Numbered from the stretch's first letter, positions 34,902 through 44,309 are shown. The stretch: 64,000 nt of DNA from Parahaliea aestuarii (GCF_008064635.1 NZ_VRYZ01000003.1:434001-498000), one strand, 5' to 3'. Notes: generated from the letters alone by a model not told the origin. Program-made: numbers and translations.

Positions 34902-35252
34902 ATGAACAATGCTCATGACCCCAAGGATTCGCGCACGCCATCGCCACCCTTTGGCTACTCGCGCGAGTGTCACTACGACCGCGACAAGCAGGTGCACATC
35001 GTGGCGGAGTTTCACGCCAATAAAATCCGCCCCAGCCGCATCGCCTACCGGGTGGGCATCGACATTGCCTTCATCGAGGCCCTGATTGCCGGGGAGGAGG
35101 AGCCCCAGCGCTTTCCCGCCCTGGTGGCCCGCTATCGCCGCCAGCGCTACCAGAAACGGCTGGGGGATGCGCAGCGCAAGAACACCGGTAGCGCCCGCTA
35201 CGAGCTGCAACAGCAGGTGGAACGGGAGTTCCGCAATGAGGTGGATATTTAG
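34902..35252 (+). CDS. conserved hypothetical protein (116 aa)
   Basis: Basic cytosolic protein with no signal or membrane segment. A helix-turn-helix-like stretch (RPSRIAYRVGIDIAFIEALIAG, residues 43-64) followed by FPALVARYRRQRYQKRL suggests nucleic-acid binding. It lies between the sulfatase (65 bases upstream) and the convergent mscS gene. No family was recognised. The HTH reading is an inference from residue pattern only. Confidence 0.65.
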   Translation: MNNAHDPKDSRTPSPPFGYSRECHYDRDKQVHIVAEFHANKIRPSRIAYRVGIDIAFIEALIAGEEEPQRFPALVARYRRQRYQKRLGDAQRKNTGSARYELQQQVEREFRNEVDI

Positions 35253-35289
35253 CGGTCGGCTGGATAGCAGCCCCCGCCAGGGTGGACAG

Positions 35290-36336
35290 CTAGTCGCCCC
35301 GGCTTTGCTCCAGCAGTTGCGCCAGGTGCGCTTCTTCGGCTTCCAGGCGTTCTATACGGCGCTGCAACAGCTCCCGTTCGCTGTCTGTCGCTGTTTTCAG
35401 CTGTGACTTTTCATGTTTGACGGCCTGCTGCGCCAGTTCCTGGCGCTGGCGCAACTCTTCCACACTGGCAGCGGCCTCGGCCTGATCGAATATTTTGTCT
35501 TCCGGGGCCGGCTCGCTGTTGTTGGCGCTGTGCAGGTTGTGCATCACCGGTTGCGGGGGGATTACCTTGGCGGAGGGGTCCAGCGGGCGCTGATTCATAA
35601 AGCTGGGTGAGACGATTTCCACACCGTTGCCGTGCAGTTGTTCGAGAATCTTCTTGCGCAGGTTGGAGCGCGCGCTCAGCAGGTTTTTCATCTCCGGCAG
35701 AAAGCCGCAGGCGCGGTATACCACCGCGTGGTCGAGCAATTCCTGCACCAGGACAAAGGGCTCGCTGAGGCCGGCATCCTCGCCGGCCTTGTACAGCAGG
35801 TCCTGCACCTGGGTGTAGGGCACATCGTAGCCGATGGACACCTCGGCGGTGATGATGGTGCCGTCCCGATGCAGCACCGTGACCGGGTTGTTGACCAGGT
35901 AGAGATTGGGCAGGGTAGTGAGGTCGCGCCACTCGGTCTGGATCTGGGTGTTGATCAGGGAGTGGCGCGCCACCCGGCCGAACTCCCCGTCCACCCGCAC
36001 ATAGTCGCCCGGCCGGAAGGGCCGCGTGATGTGTAACATGACTCCGGCCATGGCGTTGGACACAAAGGTGGTGGAGGACAGCGCAATGACGGCGGTCAGG
36101 ACCACGCCGAGCAGGCTGAGTATCTGACCCTGGGTCTGGTCGGAAATCGGCAGCACGATGACCAGCACCACCACTGCCAGCGATACGATGGCCCATATCA
36201 TCAACTGGCGCAGGACTTCGGTACTGCTGCCGCCGCGGCTGATGATGCGGCTGCCAGTGATAATGACCAGGCCGGTAAAGCCCAGCACCAGCAAGGCCGG
36301 CCAGAAATCGGCGAACAGGTCCGTCAGCTCGCTCAT
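35290..36336 (-). CDS. small-conductance mechanosensitive channel (MscS family)
   Basis: 348-aa inner-membrane channel that releases osmolytes on down-shock. Three membrane segments (about 12-32, 47-65 and 73-98) are followed by the conserved pore helix and vestibule domain (FVSNAMAGVMLHITRPFRPGDYV, LPNLYLVNNPV). The C-terminal 80 residues add an atypical acidic coiled coil (VEELRQRQELAQQAVKHEKS, RRIERLEAEEAHLAQL), a possible oligomerisation or partner-binding extension. Confidence 0.92.
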   Translation of the reverse strand: MSELTDLFADFWPALLVLGFTGLVIITGSRIISRGGSSTEVLRQLMIWAIVSLAVVVLVIVLPISDQTQGQILSLLGVVLTAVIALSSTTFVSNAMAGVMLHITRPFRPGDYVRVDGEFGRVARHSLINTQIQTEWRDLTTLPNLYLVNNPVTVLHRDGTIITAEVSIGYDVPYTQVQDLLYKAGEDAGLSEPFVLVQELLDHAVVYRACGFLPEMKNLLSARSNLRKKILEQLHGNGVEIVSPSFMNQRPLDPSAKVIPPQPVMHNLHSANNSEPAPEDKIFDQAEAAASVEELRQRQELAQQAVKHEKSQLKTATDSERELLQRRIERLEAEEAHLAQLLEQSRGD

Positions 36337-36415
36337 GGGGGGACGCTCCGGGGCCGTTTATGCTTAAATGCGGCCAGCTTATCGACTCTCACCTGCGAAA
36401 TAAACCGGAAGACCC

Positions 36416-37960
36416 ATGCCCCGATTGCACTCCCTTTTTCTCCTTCCCCTGCTCACCCTCAGCCTTGTCAGTCCGCTTGTCGGCGCCGATGAAGCAGCGG
36501 CAACCAGCGCGGTAAAGACTGCCGTTGCGGAAATTCCCGAGGCCCTGCACGCCGAATCCCGGCAGCGCGTGAAGATCGACGGCAAGACCATTGACCTCAA
36601 GGCCACGGCCGGCCAGCTGCTGATGAAGAACGACCAGGGCGAGCCCATTGCCCTGTTTGGCTACACCGCCTATGAAAAAGAGGGCGCCGACCGCCGCACG
36701 CGGCCGGTGCTGTTCGCCTACAACGGCGGTCCGGGCTCCGCCTCCATGTGGCTGCACATGGGCATACTCGGTCCCCAGCGCACTGTCGTGAAAGATGGCG
36801 ACTTCGCCACCAAAGGCCCCTTTCGCCGGGTAAACAATGAATACAGCATTCTCGACCGCGCCGATGTGGTGATGATCGACCCGGTGGGTACCGGCTTTTC
36901 CGTTGCGGTGGGCGAGGCGAAAGGCGAGGACTTCTGGGGCGTGGATCAGGACATCGAGTCAGTCTCCGACTTTATCGCCCGCTGGACCACCGACAACGGT
37001 CGCTGGCAGTCGCCGAAGTACCTGCTGGGAGAGAGCTACGGCGGTATTCGCAGCGGCGGCGTGGCCTACCAGCTGTTGCAGGCGCACTCCATCGCCCTCA
37101 ACGGTGTGATCCTGGTGTCGCCCTACATGGATTTCGCCGCCGGCAATGCGGGCCTGGCAATGGACCTTCCCTACGTCAATTACTTCAGCACCTACGCCGC
37201 GACTGCCTGGTATCACGAGGCGGTCGACGATCGCCCCGACGACCTGCAAACCTTCCTGCGCCAGGCCGAGGACTTTGCCGCGAATGTCTACGCCCCGGTG
37301 TTGTTCAAGGGCGCCAGTGCCAGTGCCCAGGAGCGCCAGCAGGTACTGCAGGGCATGGAGCGCTTTACCGGCATCAGCGCCGAGTACTGGGATCGCGCCA
37401 ACCTGCGGGTGGACGAGGGGCGCTTCGCCAAGGAGCTGTTGCGCGACCGCCGGCAAACCACCGGGCGTATCGATTCCCGCTTCGTCAACGATGGCCTCAA
37501 CCACATCGGCGAGCAGTTCACCTACGACCCCTTCTTCCCCGCGGTGGGGCCGGCTTTCGTCGCCACCTTCAACGACTACTACCGCGAAGTGCTGGGTGTG
37601 AAAAGCGATCGCAAATACATCACCTCCGGCGGCCTGTTCATGCGCTGGGACAATACCCACGCCCAGCCCGGCCAGACCCAGTACGACAAGGTGCCTTTCG
37701 CCAACACCGCGGTAGACCTGGCCTATACCATGGTGCAAAACCCGAATATGCGCCTGCTGGTGCAGCAGGGCTACTACGACCTGGCCACGCCCTACGGCGC
37801 CACCGATCACTTCCTTAATCACCTGCCGATTCCGGCGCGGCTGCGCGATCACATCACGGTGGAGCACTACGAGGCCGGGCACATGATGTATATCCACCCG
37901 CCGTCGATGGAGAAATTCCGCGGGGATCTGGCGGCCTTTATCGACGCCGGGCAGGAGTAG
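36416..37960 (+). CDS. serine carboxypeptidase-like exported peptidase (S10)
   Basis: 514-aa exported alpha/beta-hydrolase peptidase. It has a signal peptide (HSLFLLPLLTLSLVSPLVGA). The oxyanion block AYNGGPGSASMWLHMG is at 101-116, nucleophile S207 in GESYGG, the Asp region YYDLATPYGATDHF near 460 and the His region YEAGHMMYIHP near 485: a full Ser-Asp-His triad. Bacterial S10 members of this type are poorly characterised; cleavage of C-terminal residues from periplasmic peptides is inferred. It converges on tetR with a 17-base gap. Confidence 0.9.
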   Translation: MPRLHSLFLLPLLTLSLVSPLVGADEAAATSAVKTAVAEIPEALHAESRQRVKIDGKTIDLKATAGQLLMKNDQGEPIALFGYTAYEKEGADRRTRPVLFAYNGGPGSASMWLHMGILGPQRTVVKDGDFATKGPFRRVNNEYSILDRADVVMIDPVGTGFSVAVGEAKGEDFWGVDQDIESVSDFIARWTTDNGRWQSPKYLLGESYGGIRSGGVAYQLLQAHSIALNGVILVSPYMDFAAGNAGLAMDLPYVNYFSTYAATAWYHEAVDDRPDDLQTFLRQAEDFAANVYAPVLFKGASASAQERQQVLQGMERFTGISAEYWDRANLRVDEGRFAKELLRDRRQTTGRIDSRFVNDGLNHIGEQFTYDPFFPAVGPAFVATFNDYYREVLGVKSDRKYITSGGLFMRWDNTHAQPGQTQYDKVPFANTAVDLAYTMVQNPNMRLLVQQGYYDLATPYGATDHFLNHLPIPARLRDHITVEHYEAGHMMYIHPPSMEKFRGDLAAFIDAGQE

Positions 37961-37977
37961 GTGTTTCCGGGAGGGTG

Positions 37978-38631
37978 CTAGCGCGCGGCCTTCTTGCAGA
38001 CCTTGCGAAAGCCTGCGGCGACAAAGGGAATCATGTGGTCGTAGGCCGCCTCGAAATCGTCCGAGGTGCAGCGTCCACCTGAGAGTTTGTCGATGCGGCC
38101 AGTCTGGGCCAGGGTCAGAGTCAGTGCGCCGGAGAGGTTGTTGTAACACCAGTAGAGGTCTTCGTCCTCTGCGCCGGGCAGGGCCGTGCGCAGGGCCTCG
38201 ATAAACTCCTGGACCAGCCCGTCAAACAGCTTGCTCATCATCCGCGGCCCCCAGTAGGGGGAGTTGTTGATGTAGGCAATCAGGGCCAGATAGTTGCGCC
38301 AGCCGGGGTCGCCGGTCTCCTGGGCCAGTTCCAGCGGACGCAGGAAGGCTTCGATAATTTGCTCTACCGATGGGCCGCGCTTGCCGGCTTTGGCCTGGCA
38401 CTGGTGCAACGCTTCCCTGCGCGCGTTGTTGAGCGGCGCCGCGCGGCGGTCAAACACTGCCTGGAACAAATCCAGCTTCTTGCCAAAGTGGTAGCTGGCC
38501 AGGGCCACGTCGACCTTGGCGCCGCTGGCGATCTGGCGCAGCGTGACACCGTCGAAGCCGTGCAGGGCAAACAGCTCCTCGGCAACATCGAGGATTTTCT
38601 CGCGCTTGCTCGGGTTGCCGGTCCTGCTCAT
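37978..38631 (-). CDS. TetR-family transcriptional regulator
   Basis: 217-aa repressor. The N-terminal helix-turn-helix is at about residues 27-49 (DGVTLRQIASGAKVDVALAS, YHFGKK), followed by a helical ligand-binding domain. The ATG at 38631 gives the usual short N-terminus. It is divergent from the symporter gene, and a perfect 28-base palindrome lies between them, 70 bases upstream of its start. The same core TTCAAC-N4-GTTGAA occurs twice in front of the TonB receptor, so it probably represses itself, the symporter and the receptor. The inducer is unknown. Confidence 0.92.
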   Translation of the reverse strand: MSRTGNPSKREKILDVAEELFALHGFDGVTLRQIASGAKVDVALASYHFGKKLDLFQAVFDRRAAPLNNARREALHQCQAKAGKRGPSVEQIIEAFLRPLELAQETGDPGWRNYLALIAYINNSPYWGPRMMSKLFDGLVQEFIEALRTALPGAEDEDLYWCYNNLSGALTLTLAQTGRIDKLSGGRCTSDDFEAAYDHMIPFVAAGFRKVCKKAAR

Positions 38632-38700
38632 CTGTTCAGCGCTCTCCCTGTGCGTTCGGTATCTGTGGCGGTCGTCGAGGGGAAAGGACAATAGCATAAA

Positions 38701-38728
38701 AACAATTTCAACGGTTGTTGAAATTGTT
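38701..38728. promoter_or_regulatory. TetR operator O1 (28-bp perfect palindrome)
   Basis: AACAATTTCAAC-GGTT-GTTGAAATTGTT: 12-bp perfect arms. It lies between tetR and the symporter gene and covers the -35 of the symporter promoter. Confidence 0.8.
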
Positions 38729-38746
38729 CTGCCCCTGAGTCAGAAT
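38718..38746 (+). promoter_or_regulatory. putative promoter of the symporter gene
   Basis: TTGAAA (38718-38723), a 17-base spacer and CAGAAT (38741-38746). The -35 lies inside operator O1, so binding there would block it. Confidence 0.55.
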
Positions 38747-38789
38747 CCCGCTTCCGCTGACAACAATAATCCTGCGGCAGAGGTAAGGC

Positions 38790-40256
38790 ATGACTCCCGA
38801 ACTCTTCAAGTACCTGGTCACCACAGCCTATGTTGCGCTGGTGTTCTACCTGTCGTGGATCGGCATGCGCCGCACCCGGGATGTGCGTGGCTTTTCCATC
38901 GGCAACAAGGACATGAGCCCCTATGTGATCGGCATCACGCTGGCCGCGTCGATCGCCTCCACCGCCACTTTCGTGATCAATCCCGGCTTCGTTTACGTGC
39001 ACGGGCTGTCCGCCTACCTGCATTACGGGGTGGCGGGTTCGCTGGGAATTCTCACGGCTTTCCTGGTACTGACACGCGGATTCTTGCGGCTGGGGGAGAG
39101 TCACAATGCCCTGACCATTCCCCAGTGGATTTACTGCCGCTACCGGCACCGGGGCCTGAGCCTGTTCTTTGCCGTCATCAACCTGCTGTCGATCACCTTT
39201 GTGGTGCTGATTCTGGTGGGCTGCAGCCTGCTGGTGACTGGCCTGTTTCCGGTTGAACAGAAAACCGCACTGGTACTGGTGCTGCTGTTCGTTTTTTCCT
39301 ACGTGCTGATGGGGGGCACCTACGCCCACGCCTATACCAACACCCTGCAGGGGGTGATGATGATGGCCATCACCGCGCTGTTGTTTGTGCAGGGCTTCAA
39401 GTACCTCGGCGACGATCCGCTGGCGGCCCTGCGCGCCATAGGCGCGGACTACGCGGCGCCTTTTAACCCGTCCAGCGACTTGTACTTCAGCTTTTTCTCG
39501 GTGTTTCTGTCGGGCTTTGTGGTGACTTTCGCACTGATGTTGCAGCCCCACATTCTCACCAAGGTGCTGTACCTGCGCAGTGAGCGGGATATCGGCCGGT
39601 TCATCGGCACTACCGTGGTGGTGGGTACGCTGTTCACCCTGATGCTGATGCTCGGCTTCTATGCGCGCCTTGCCGGGCTCGATATCGGGACGCAGGATAC
39701 GGTGGTGCGGGAGTACCTGATCCACGAATTTGCCGGCGATGCGCTCGGCCAGTACCTGCTGGTGCTCATTTTTCTCACCCTGCTGGCGGCCGGTATGAGC
39801 ACCCTGGACGGCATCCTGGTGTCGCTGTCCGCCATGGTGGTCAACGACATTGTGGAACCACTGTTTGGCAATCGCATCAACGGCCTTGCCCTGTCGCGCT
39901 GGGTGCTGGTGGGTGTGGGCATTATCGGCGTGCTGCTGGCCTGGAACCCGCCGCCGTTGATCGGCCTGTTTGCGCAAAAAGGCGTGTACGGCCTGGCAGC
40001 CGCCTCCACCGTACCCATTCTGTTCGGTGTGTTGCTGCGGCGTGCGCTGCCATTGTGGGTAGTGGGCGGCGCCGCGGGAGTGGCGCTGGTGACGCACCTG
40101 GGCCTGAATCTCGGAGGCCTGGTGGCCAACCCGGCGGTATCGGCTACCTGGGCGATAGCGGCTTCGCTGCTGGTCGCGCTGGCGGGCCTGGGCTGGAGCC
40201 GCTGGTTTTCCGCCGGGCATGATGTGCCGGATGCGGCGACGTCCCCGAGCGCCTGA
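38790..40256 (+). CDS. sodium:solute symporter family transporter
   Basis: 488-aa inner-membrane transporter of the SSS (SLC5) family with about 13 hydrophobic segments. Family blocks include GFSIGNKDMSPYVIGITLAA near residue 34, the LMGGTYAHAYTNTLQGVMMM region and LTLLAAGMSTLDGILVSLSA near 335. AGAGGTAAGG lies just before the ATG. It is divergent from tetR, and the TonB receptor follows 141 bases on. It probably takes the compound that enters through that receptor across the inner membrane with Na+. The substrate is unknown. Confidence 0.92.
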   Translation: MTPELFKYLVTTAYVALVFYLSWIGMRRTRDVRGFSIGNKDMSPYVIGITLAASIASTATFVINPGFVYVHGLSAYLHYGVAGSLGILTAFLVLTRGFLRLGESHNALTIPQWIYCRYRHRGLSLFFAVINLLSITFVVLILVGCSLLVTGLFPVEQKTALVLVLLFVFSYVLMGGTYAHAYTNTLQGVMMMAITALLFVQGFKYLGDDPLAALRAIGADYAAPFNPSSDLYFSFFSVFLSGFVVTFALMLQPHILTKVLYLRSERDIGRFIGTTVVVGTLFTLMLMLGFYARLAGLDIGTQDTVVREYLIHEFAGDALGQYLLVLIFLTLLAAGMSTLDGILVSLSAMVVNDIVEPLFGNRINGLALSRWVLVGVGIIGVLLAWNPPPLIGLFAQKGVYGLAAASTVPILFGVLLRRALPLWVVGGAAGVALVTHLGLNLGGLVANPAVSATWAIAASLLVALAGLGWSRWFSAGHDVPDAATSPSA

Positions 40257-40285
40257 GCGGCGGCTTCGATTCCCATTCTGACGGC

Positions 40286-40314
40286 TTGACAGTTCAACAC
40301 CTGTTGAATATCTT
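40286..40314 (+). promoter_or_regulatory. promoter of the TonB receptor gene
   Basis: TTGACA (40286-40291, consensus), a 17-base spacer and TATCTT (40309-40314). Operator O2 fills the spacer almost exactly. Confidence 0.75.
40293..40308. promoter_or_regulatory. TetR operator O2
   Basis: TTCAAC-ACCT-GTTGAA, same arms and 4-base spacer as O1, placed between the -35 and -10 of the receptor promoter. Confidence 0.75.
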
Positions 40315-40326
40315 GCCAGACACAAA

Positions 40327-40342
40327 TTCAACAAACGTTGAA
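40327..40342. promoter_or_regulatory. TetR operator O3
   Basis: TTCAAC-AAAC-GTTGAA, just past the expected transcription start; its centre is 34 bases from that of O2. Confidence 0.75.
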
Positions 40343-40397
40343 GCCGCTCGCAAGGCGGACAACACTTGATACGATAACGCTAACGACAGGTGTCACT

Positions 40398-42626
40398 ATG
40401 AATAGCATGCTCAAGCGGGCGCCCCTCGCCCTCGCTGTATCCCTTGCCTCCCTGCTGCCAGCCAGCCCGGTTCTCGCCCAGGAGGCGGGTGTAACGGCAC
40501 TGGAAGAAGTGGTCGTCACCGCGCGCAAGCGCAGCGAAAATCTCCAGGATGTACCGATCGCGGTGAGCGCCTTCTCGGCGGCGGACCTCGCCATCCAGGG
40601 AGTGGATGACATCACTGACCTGCAGTACAGCCTGCCCAATACCACCCTGCAGGTCAGCCGTGGCACCAACACCACGCTCACTGCCTACATCCGTGGCATC
40701 GGCCAGCAGGACCCGCTGTGGGGCTTTGAGCCCGGCGTCGGCATTTACGTAGACGAGGTCTACATCGCCCGGCCCCAGGGAGCAGTACTGGACGTACTGG
40801 ATGTCGAGTCGATCGAGGTGTTACGCGGCCCGCAGGGCACGCTGTATGGCAAGAACACCATCGGCGGGGCGTTGAAGTACACCACCCGGCGGGTGAGCAA
40901 CGAACCGACCTTCGAAGTGGAGGGTACCCTGGGTGATTACCGGCGCCGCGACCTGAAGGTAATGGGCTCGGTACCGATTATCGAGGACACCCTGTTTATC
41001 AGCGGTGGCGCCGCTGTCCTCAAGCGCGATGGTTACGGCGAGTTTCGCAATACCGGTGCAGACAACTACAACAAGGACATCGCTACCGGTCACCTGAAAA
41101 TGGAGTGGCGGGCGAGCGACTCGCTGCGCTTTATCCTCGCCGGCGACAAGACGCGCGACGAGTCCAATCCCCGCGGCGGATACCGCCTCACCCCCAGCCT
41201 GGTCACCGGCCAGCAGCCCTATGACGATGTCTACGACAGCGATACCAGCTTGCCCAACAAGAACCTGGTTGAAACCGACGGCGCGTCGTTGACGGCAGTC
41301 TGGGATATCAACGATCAATACCAGTTCAAGTCCATCAGTGCCTACCGCGAGGGCTACACCTATACCTCTATCGACTTTGACGCCACTGCGGTCAACAGCT
41401 TCGATGTGCCGGCTGATTACGAGGACAACCAGACCACACAGGAATTCCAGCTTAACTACACCGGCGACCGACTGAGCGCAGTGGGTGGACTCTACTACTA
41501 CTCGGGCGATGCCTGCGGCGCCTTTGACGTGATCCTCGGGCTTTCCGGCATTACGCTGGAGAACGGCGGCTGCGTGGACACCGTGAGTTATTCGGCCTAT
41601 TTCCAGGGCGCCTATGACATCAGCGAAAAACTTAGCGTGAGCCTGGGTGGGCGCTATACGCGGGACGAAAAGGACGCCAGTGTCTACCGCTATGTCTATC
41701 CCGGCGCCAAATTCCCGGAGGACGACGGCACCATTATCGCAGTGCAGTCTGACTTTGAAGACAGTGACAGCTGGGGCGAGTTCACCCCCCACGTTGGCGT
41801 GAACTACCAGTTCAGCGACGACGTGATGGCCTACGCCTCCTACACCTCAGGCTTCAAGTCCGGCGGTTACGACATGCGGGCCAACATCGCCGCCAACCCG
41901 GATGGTGACGAGCCCTTTGATCCGGAAACCGTCAACGCCTACGAGATCGGCTTCAAATCGACCCTGTGGGATCAGCGCTTGCGCCTCAATGTGGCAGCCT
42001 TCTTCAACGACTACGAAGACATGCAGGTCACCGTGCAGCGCGCGGTGGGGCAGAACGACTTCGCCTCCCAGGTATTGAATGCCGGCGCATCGGAAATGAA
42101 GGGCCTGGAGCTGGAAGCGGTTGCCGCCATTACCGACCGCCTGACCCTGAATGCCACCTTTGGCTACATCGATGCCGAGTTTACGGAGCTGGTGTGGTAC
42201 GACCCCAACGCGCAGATGGAAGTGGATGTGGCGGATGAGTGGGTGATCTCCAATACACCGGAGTACGTCTATAACCTGGGCATGGAATACAGCATCGAAA
42301 TCGGTAACTGGAATACCTCGTTCCTGGCCAATCTGGCCTACCGGGACGACGTGCACATCTTCGAAGTGCCCTCAGCGCTGGATGAGGACGGCTACACCCT
42401 CTACAACGCGAGCATCGTGGTGCGCTCGCCGAACGAGCGCTGGACTATCGGCCTGCACGGCAAGAACCTCACTGACGAGGAGTACCGTATCGCCGGCTAC
42501 AACTTCGCGGCGACCTTTGACGATCAGGGCAATGTGATCGCGCCGGGGCTGGGTGGCGACGATACGGTAACCGGCTTCTATGGCGATCCGCGCACCGTTG
42601 CCTTTACGGTCAACTACGCCTTCTAG
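40398..42626 (+). CDS. TonB-dependent outer-membrane receptor
   Basis: 742-aa active-transport barrel of the outer membrane. It has a signal peptide (ALAVSLASLLPASPVLAQ), a TonB-box-like stretch (LEEVVVTARKRSENLQDVPI, residues 36-55), a plug domain with EVLRGPQGTLYGKNTIGGAL near 140, then a 22-strand barrel ending in TVNYAF. The ATG at 40398 follows the operators and a weak ribosome site. The 'R-K-R-S-E-N-L-Q-D-V-P' type is common for receptors of steroid-, aromatic- or oligosaccharide-like compounds in Sphingomonads and Halieaceae; the ligand is unknown. TetR control is inferred from O2 and O3. Confidence 0.94.
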   Translation: MNSMLKRAPLALAVSLASLLPASPVLAQEAGVTALEEVVVTARKRSENLQDVPIAVSAFSAADLAIQGVDDITDLQYSLPNTTLQVSRGTNTTLTAYIRGIGQQDPLWGFEPGVGIYVDEVYIARPQGAVLDVLDVESIEVLRGPQGTLYGKNTIGGALKYTTRRVSNEPTFEVEGTLGDYRRRDLKVMGSVPIIEDTLFISGGAAVLKRDGYGEFRNTGADNYNKDIATGHLKMEWRASDSLRFILAGDKTRDESNPRGGYRLTPSLVTGQQPYDDVYDSDTSLPNKNLVETDGASLTAVWDINDQYQFKSISAYREGYTYTSIDFDATAVNSFDVPADYEDNQTTQEFQLNYTGDRLSAVGGLYYYSGDACGAFDVILGLSGITLENGGCVDTVSYSAYFQGAYDISEKLSVSLGGRYTRDEKDASVYRYVYPGAKFPEDDGTIIAVQSDFEDSDSWGEFTPHVGVNYQFSDDVMAYASYTSGFKSGGYDMRANIAANPDGDEPFDPETVNAYEIGFKSTLWDQRLRLNVAAFFNDYEDMQVTVQRAVGQNDFASQVLNAGASEMKGLELEAVAAITDRLTLNATFGYIDAEFTELVWYDPNAQMEVDVADEWVISNTPEYVYNLGMEYSIEIGNWNTSFLANLAYRDDVHIFEVPSALDEDGYTLYNASIVVRSPNERWTIGLHGKNLTDEEYRIAGYNFAATFDDQGNVIAPGLGGDDTVTGFYGDPRTVAFTVNYAF

Positions 42627-42636
42627 TACCTGCCTT

Positions 42637-42656
42637 CGGGGCGCCCCGGCGCCCCG
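42637..42656 (+). terminator. hairpin after the TonB receptor
   Basis: GGGGCGCC-CC-GGCGCCCC (42638-42655) with one more C-G pair: a very stable stem 11 bases past the stop, but the following T-content is low (GTATTATT). It may attenuate read-through into the acyl-CoA synthetase gene. Confidence 0.5.
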
Positions 42657-42727
42657 TATTATTGAAGACAATCGGAAAAATATAGTGCCAGCGGCAGTGC
42701 GTCGCCGGCGACGTCAGAGAGTGAACT

Positions 42728-44290
42728 ATGTTCAGTGGTTTTGAGTCACGCGCCCCCCTCCTGCCGGAAATTCTCGCCCTGCACGGCCGCTGGCGTGGCG
42801 CGCGGGAAGCCCTGGTCTGCGAGGGGCAGCGCCTCAACTGGCGTGAATTCAGCGCCGCCAATCACCGCTTTGCCCATGCCCTGCATGGGGCGGGTATTGC
42901 CAGGGGCGACCGGGTAGCGGTGGTGATGTCAAACGGTGTGGAAATGGCAATCACCCTGTTTGGCTGCATGGCGGCTGGTGCGGTGTCTGTGCCAATCAAC
43001 CTGTCGGTGACGGACGATGCCATCGTGGCGATGCTGACGGACGCCGCCGTCAGGGCAGTGGTGGTCACCGCCGATCAACAGCAGCGCCTGCAGGCACTGC
43101 GCAGCAGGCTGCCCGCCTCGCTGTCGCTGTTTGTCAGCAGCGGGCCCGAGGGTGACGGCTGGGTAAATTTCGCCCGTTTCAGCGCCGACCAGCCAGACGC
43201 GCTGCCGGCGGTTGAGCTGGCGGGTACTGACTTTCTCAACGTGATCTACAGTTCCGGTACAACCGGTATGCCAAAAGGCATTGTGCACACCCATGCCGGG
43301 CGCCGGGACTGGGCCTACGACCTGGCCATTGCGCTGCGCTATCACAGCGCTGCCCGTACGCTGCTCACCATCGGTCTGTACTCCAATATTTCCTGGGTGG
43401 CGATGCTGTGTACAGTGCTCGGTGGCGGCACCCTGTTTATCCACCGGCGTTTTGATACCGACGCCTTTCTCGATACGGTGGCGGCGGAGCGCATTACGCA
43501 TACCGCGATGGTGCCGATCCAGTTCCAGCGCGTGGTGGAGGCCATGGCGCAACGCGACTGCGATGTGCGCTCGATGCAGGCCATGATGAGCTGCGGTTCC
43601 CCGCTGCACGAAAGCCTGAAGCGACGCATCTTTGAAGCCTTTCCCTGCGGCATCATCGAGCTCTACGGCTTGACTGAGGGCATTATCACCACCCTCGACC
43701 CGGAGGATGCCGAGGGGCGCTGGTCGTCGGTGGGCAAGCCGCTGCTGGGCACCGACATCTGCATTGTCGATGACGACGGCCGCAAGCTGGGGCCTGGGGA
43801 GTCCGGCGAGGTGGTGTCCCGCGGCCGCATCACCATGCCCGGCTATCTGGGCAGGGAGCAGGCCAGCAGCGATGCTGAGTATATCGACGAAGACGGTGTG
43901 CAGTGGTTGCGCTCCGGCGACATCGGCACCCTGGACGAGGAGGGCTTCCTCTACATCGTCGATCGCAAGAAGGACATGATTCTGAGCGGCGGCCAGAATG
44001 TCTATCCGCAGGACATCGAGGCGGTGCTGGTTGAGCATCCCGATATCGACGATGTCGCGGTAATTGGCGTGGCCAGTGAGCGCTGGGGTGAAACACCGGT
44101 GGCGCTGGTAGTGGCTGTTGCCGGGGCCAGCGTAGACGTGGCCGGGGTGCGTGAATGGGCCAATCACCGTCTGGGCAGGCAGCAGCGACTGAGCGATGTC
44201 ATACTGGTGGGCGAATTGCCGCGCAATCCCAATGGCAAGATCCTGAAGCGGGAACTGCGGCGCACCTTTGCTGAGTTAAGCTATGCTTGA
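42728..44290 (+). CDS. AMP-dependent acyl-CoA synthetase/ligase
   Basis: 520-aa member of the ANL adenylating superfamily. The AMP-binding P-loop IYSSGTTGMPKGIVH is near residue 180, ELYGLTEGIITT near 315, the hinge LRSGDIGTLDEEGFLYIVDR near 400, and the C-terminal lysine block NPNGKILKREL near 505. It activates a carboxylic acid as acyl-AMP and then acyl-CoA. GAGAGTG precedes the ATG. It lies downstream of the TetR-controlled receptor and just before an alpha/beta hydrolase, so it probably acts on the imported compound; the exact acid is unknown. Confidence 0.93.
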   Translation: MFSGFESRAPLLPEILALHGRWRGAREALVCEGQRLNWREFSAANHRFAHALHGAGIARGDRVAVVMSNGVEMAITLFGCMAAGAVSVPINLSVTDDAIVAMLTDAAVRAVVVTADQQQRLQALRSRLPASLSLFVSSGPEGDGWVNFARFSADQPDALPAVELAGTDFLNVIYSSGTTGMPKGIVHTHAGRRDWAYDLAIALRYHSAARTLLTIGLYSNISWVAMLCTVLGGGTLFIHRRFDTDAFLDTVAAERITHTAMVPIQFQRVVEAMAQRDCDVRSMQAMMSCGSPLHESLKRRIFEAFPCGIIELYGLTEGIITTLDPEDAEGRWSSVGKPLLGTDICIVDDDGRKLGPGESGEVVSRGRITMPGYLGREQASSDAEYIDEDGVQWLRSGDIGTLDEEGFLYIVDRKKDMILSGGQNVYPQDIEAVLVEHPDIDDVAVIGVASERWGETPVALVVAVAGASVDVAGVREWANHRLGRQQRLSDVILVGELPRNPNGKILKRELRRTFAELSYA

Positions 44291-44309
44291 CCCTGTGGAT
44301 AACTGAGTT

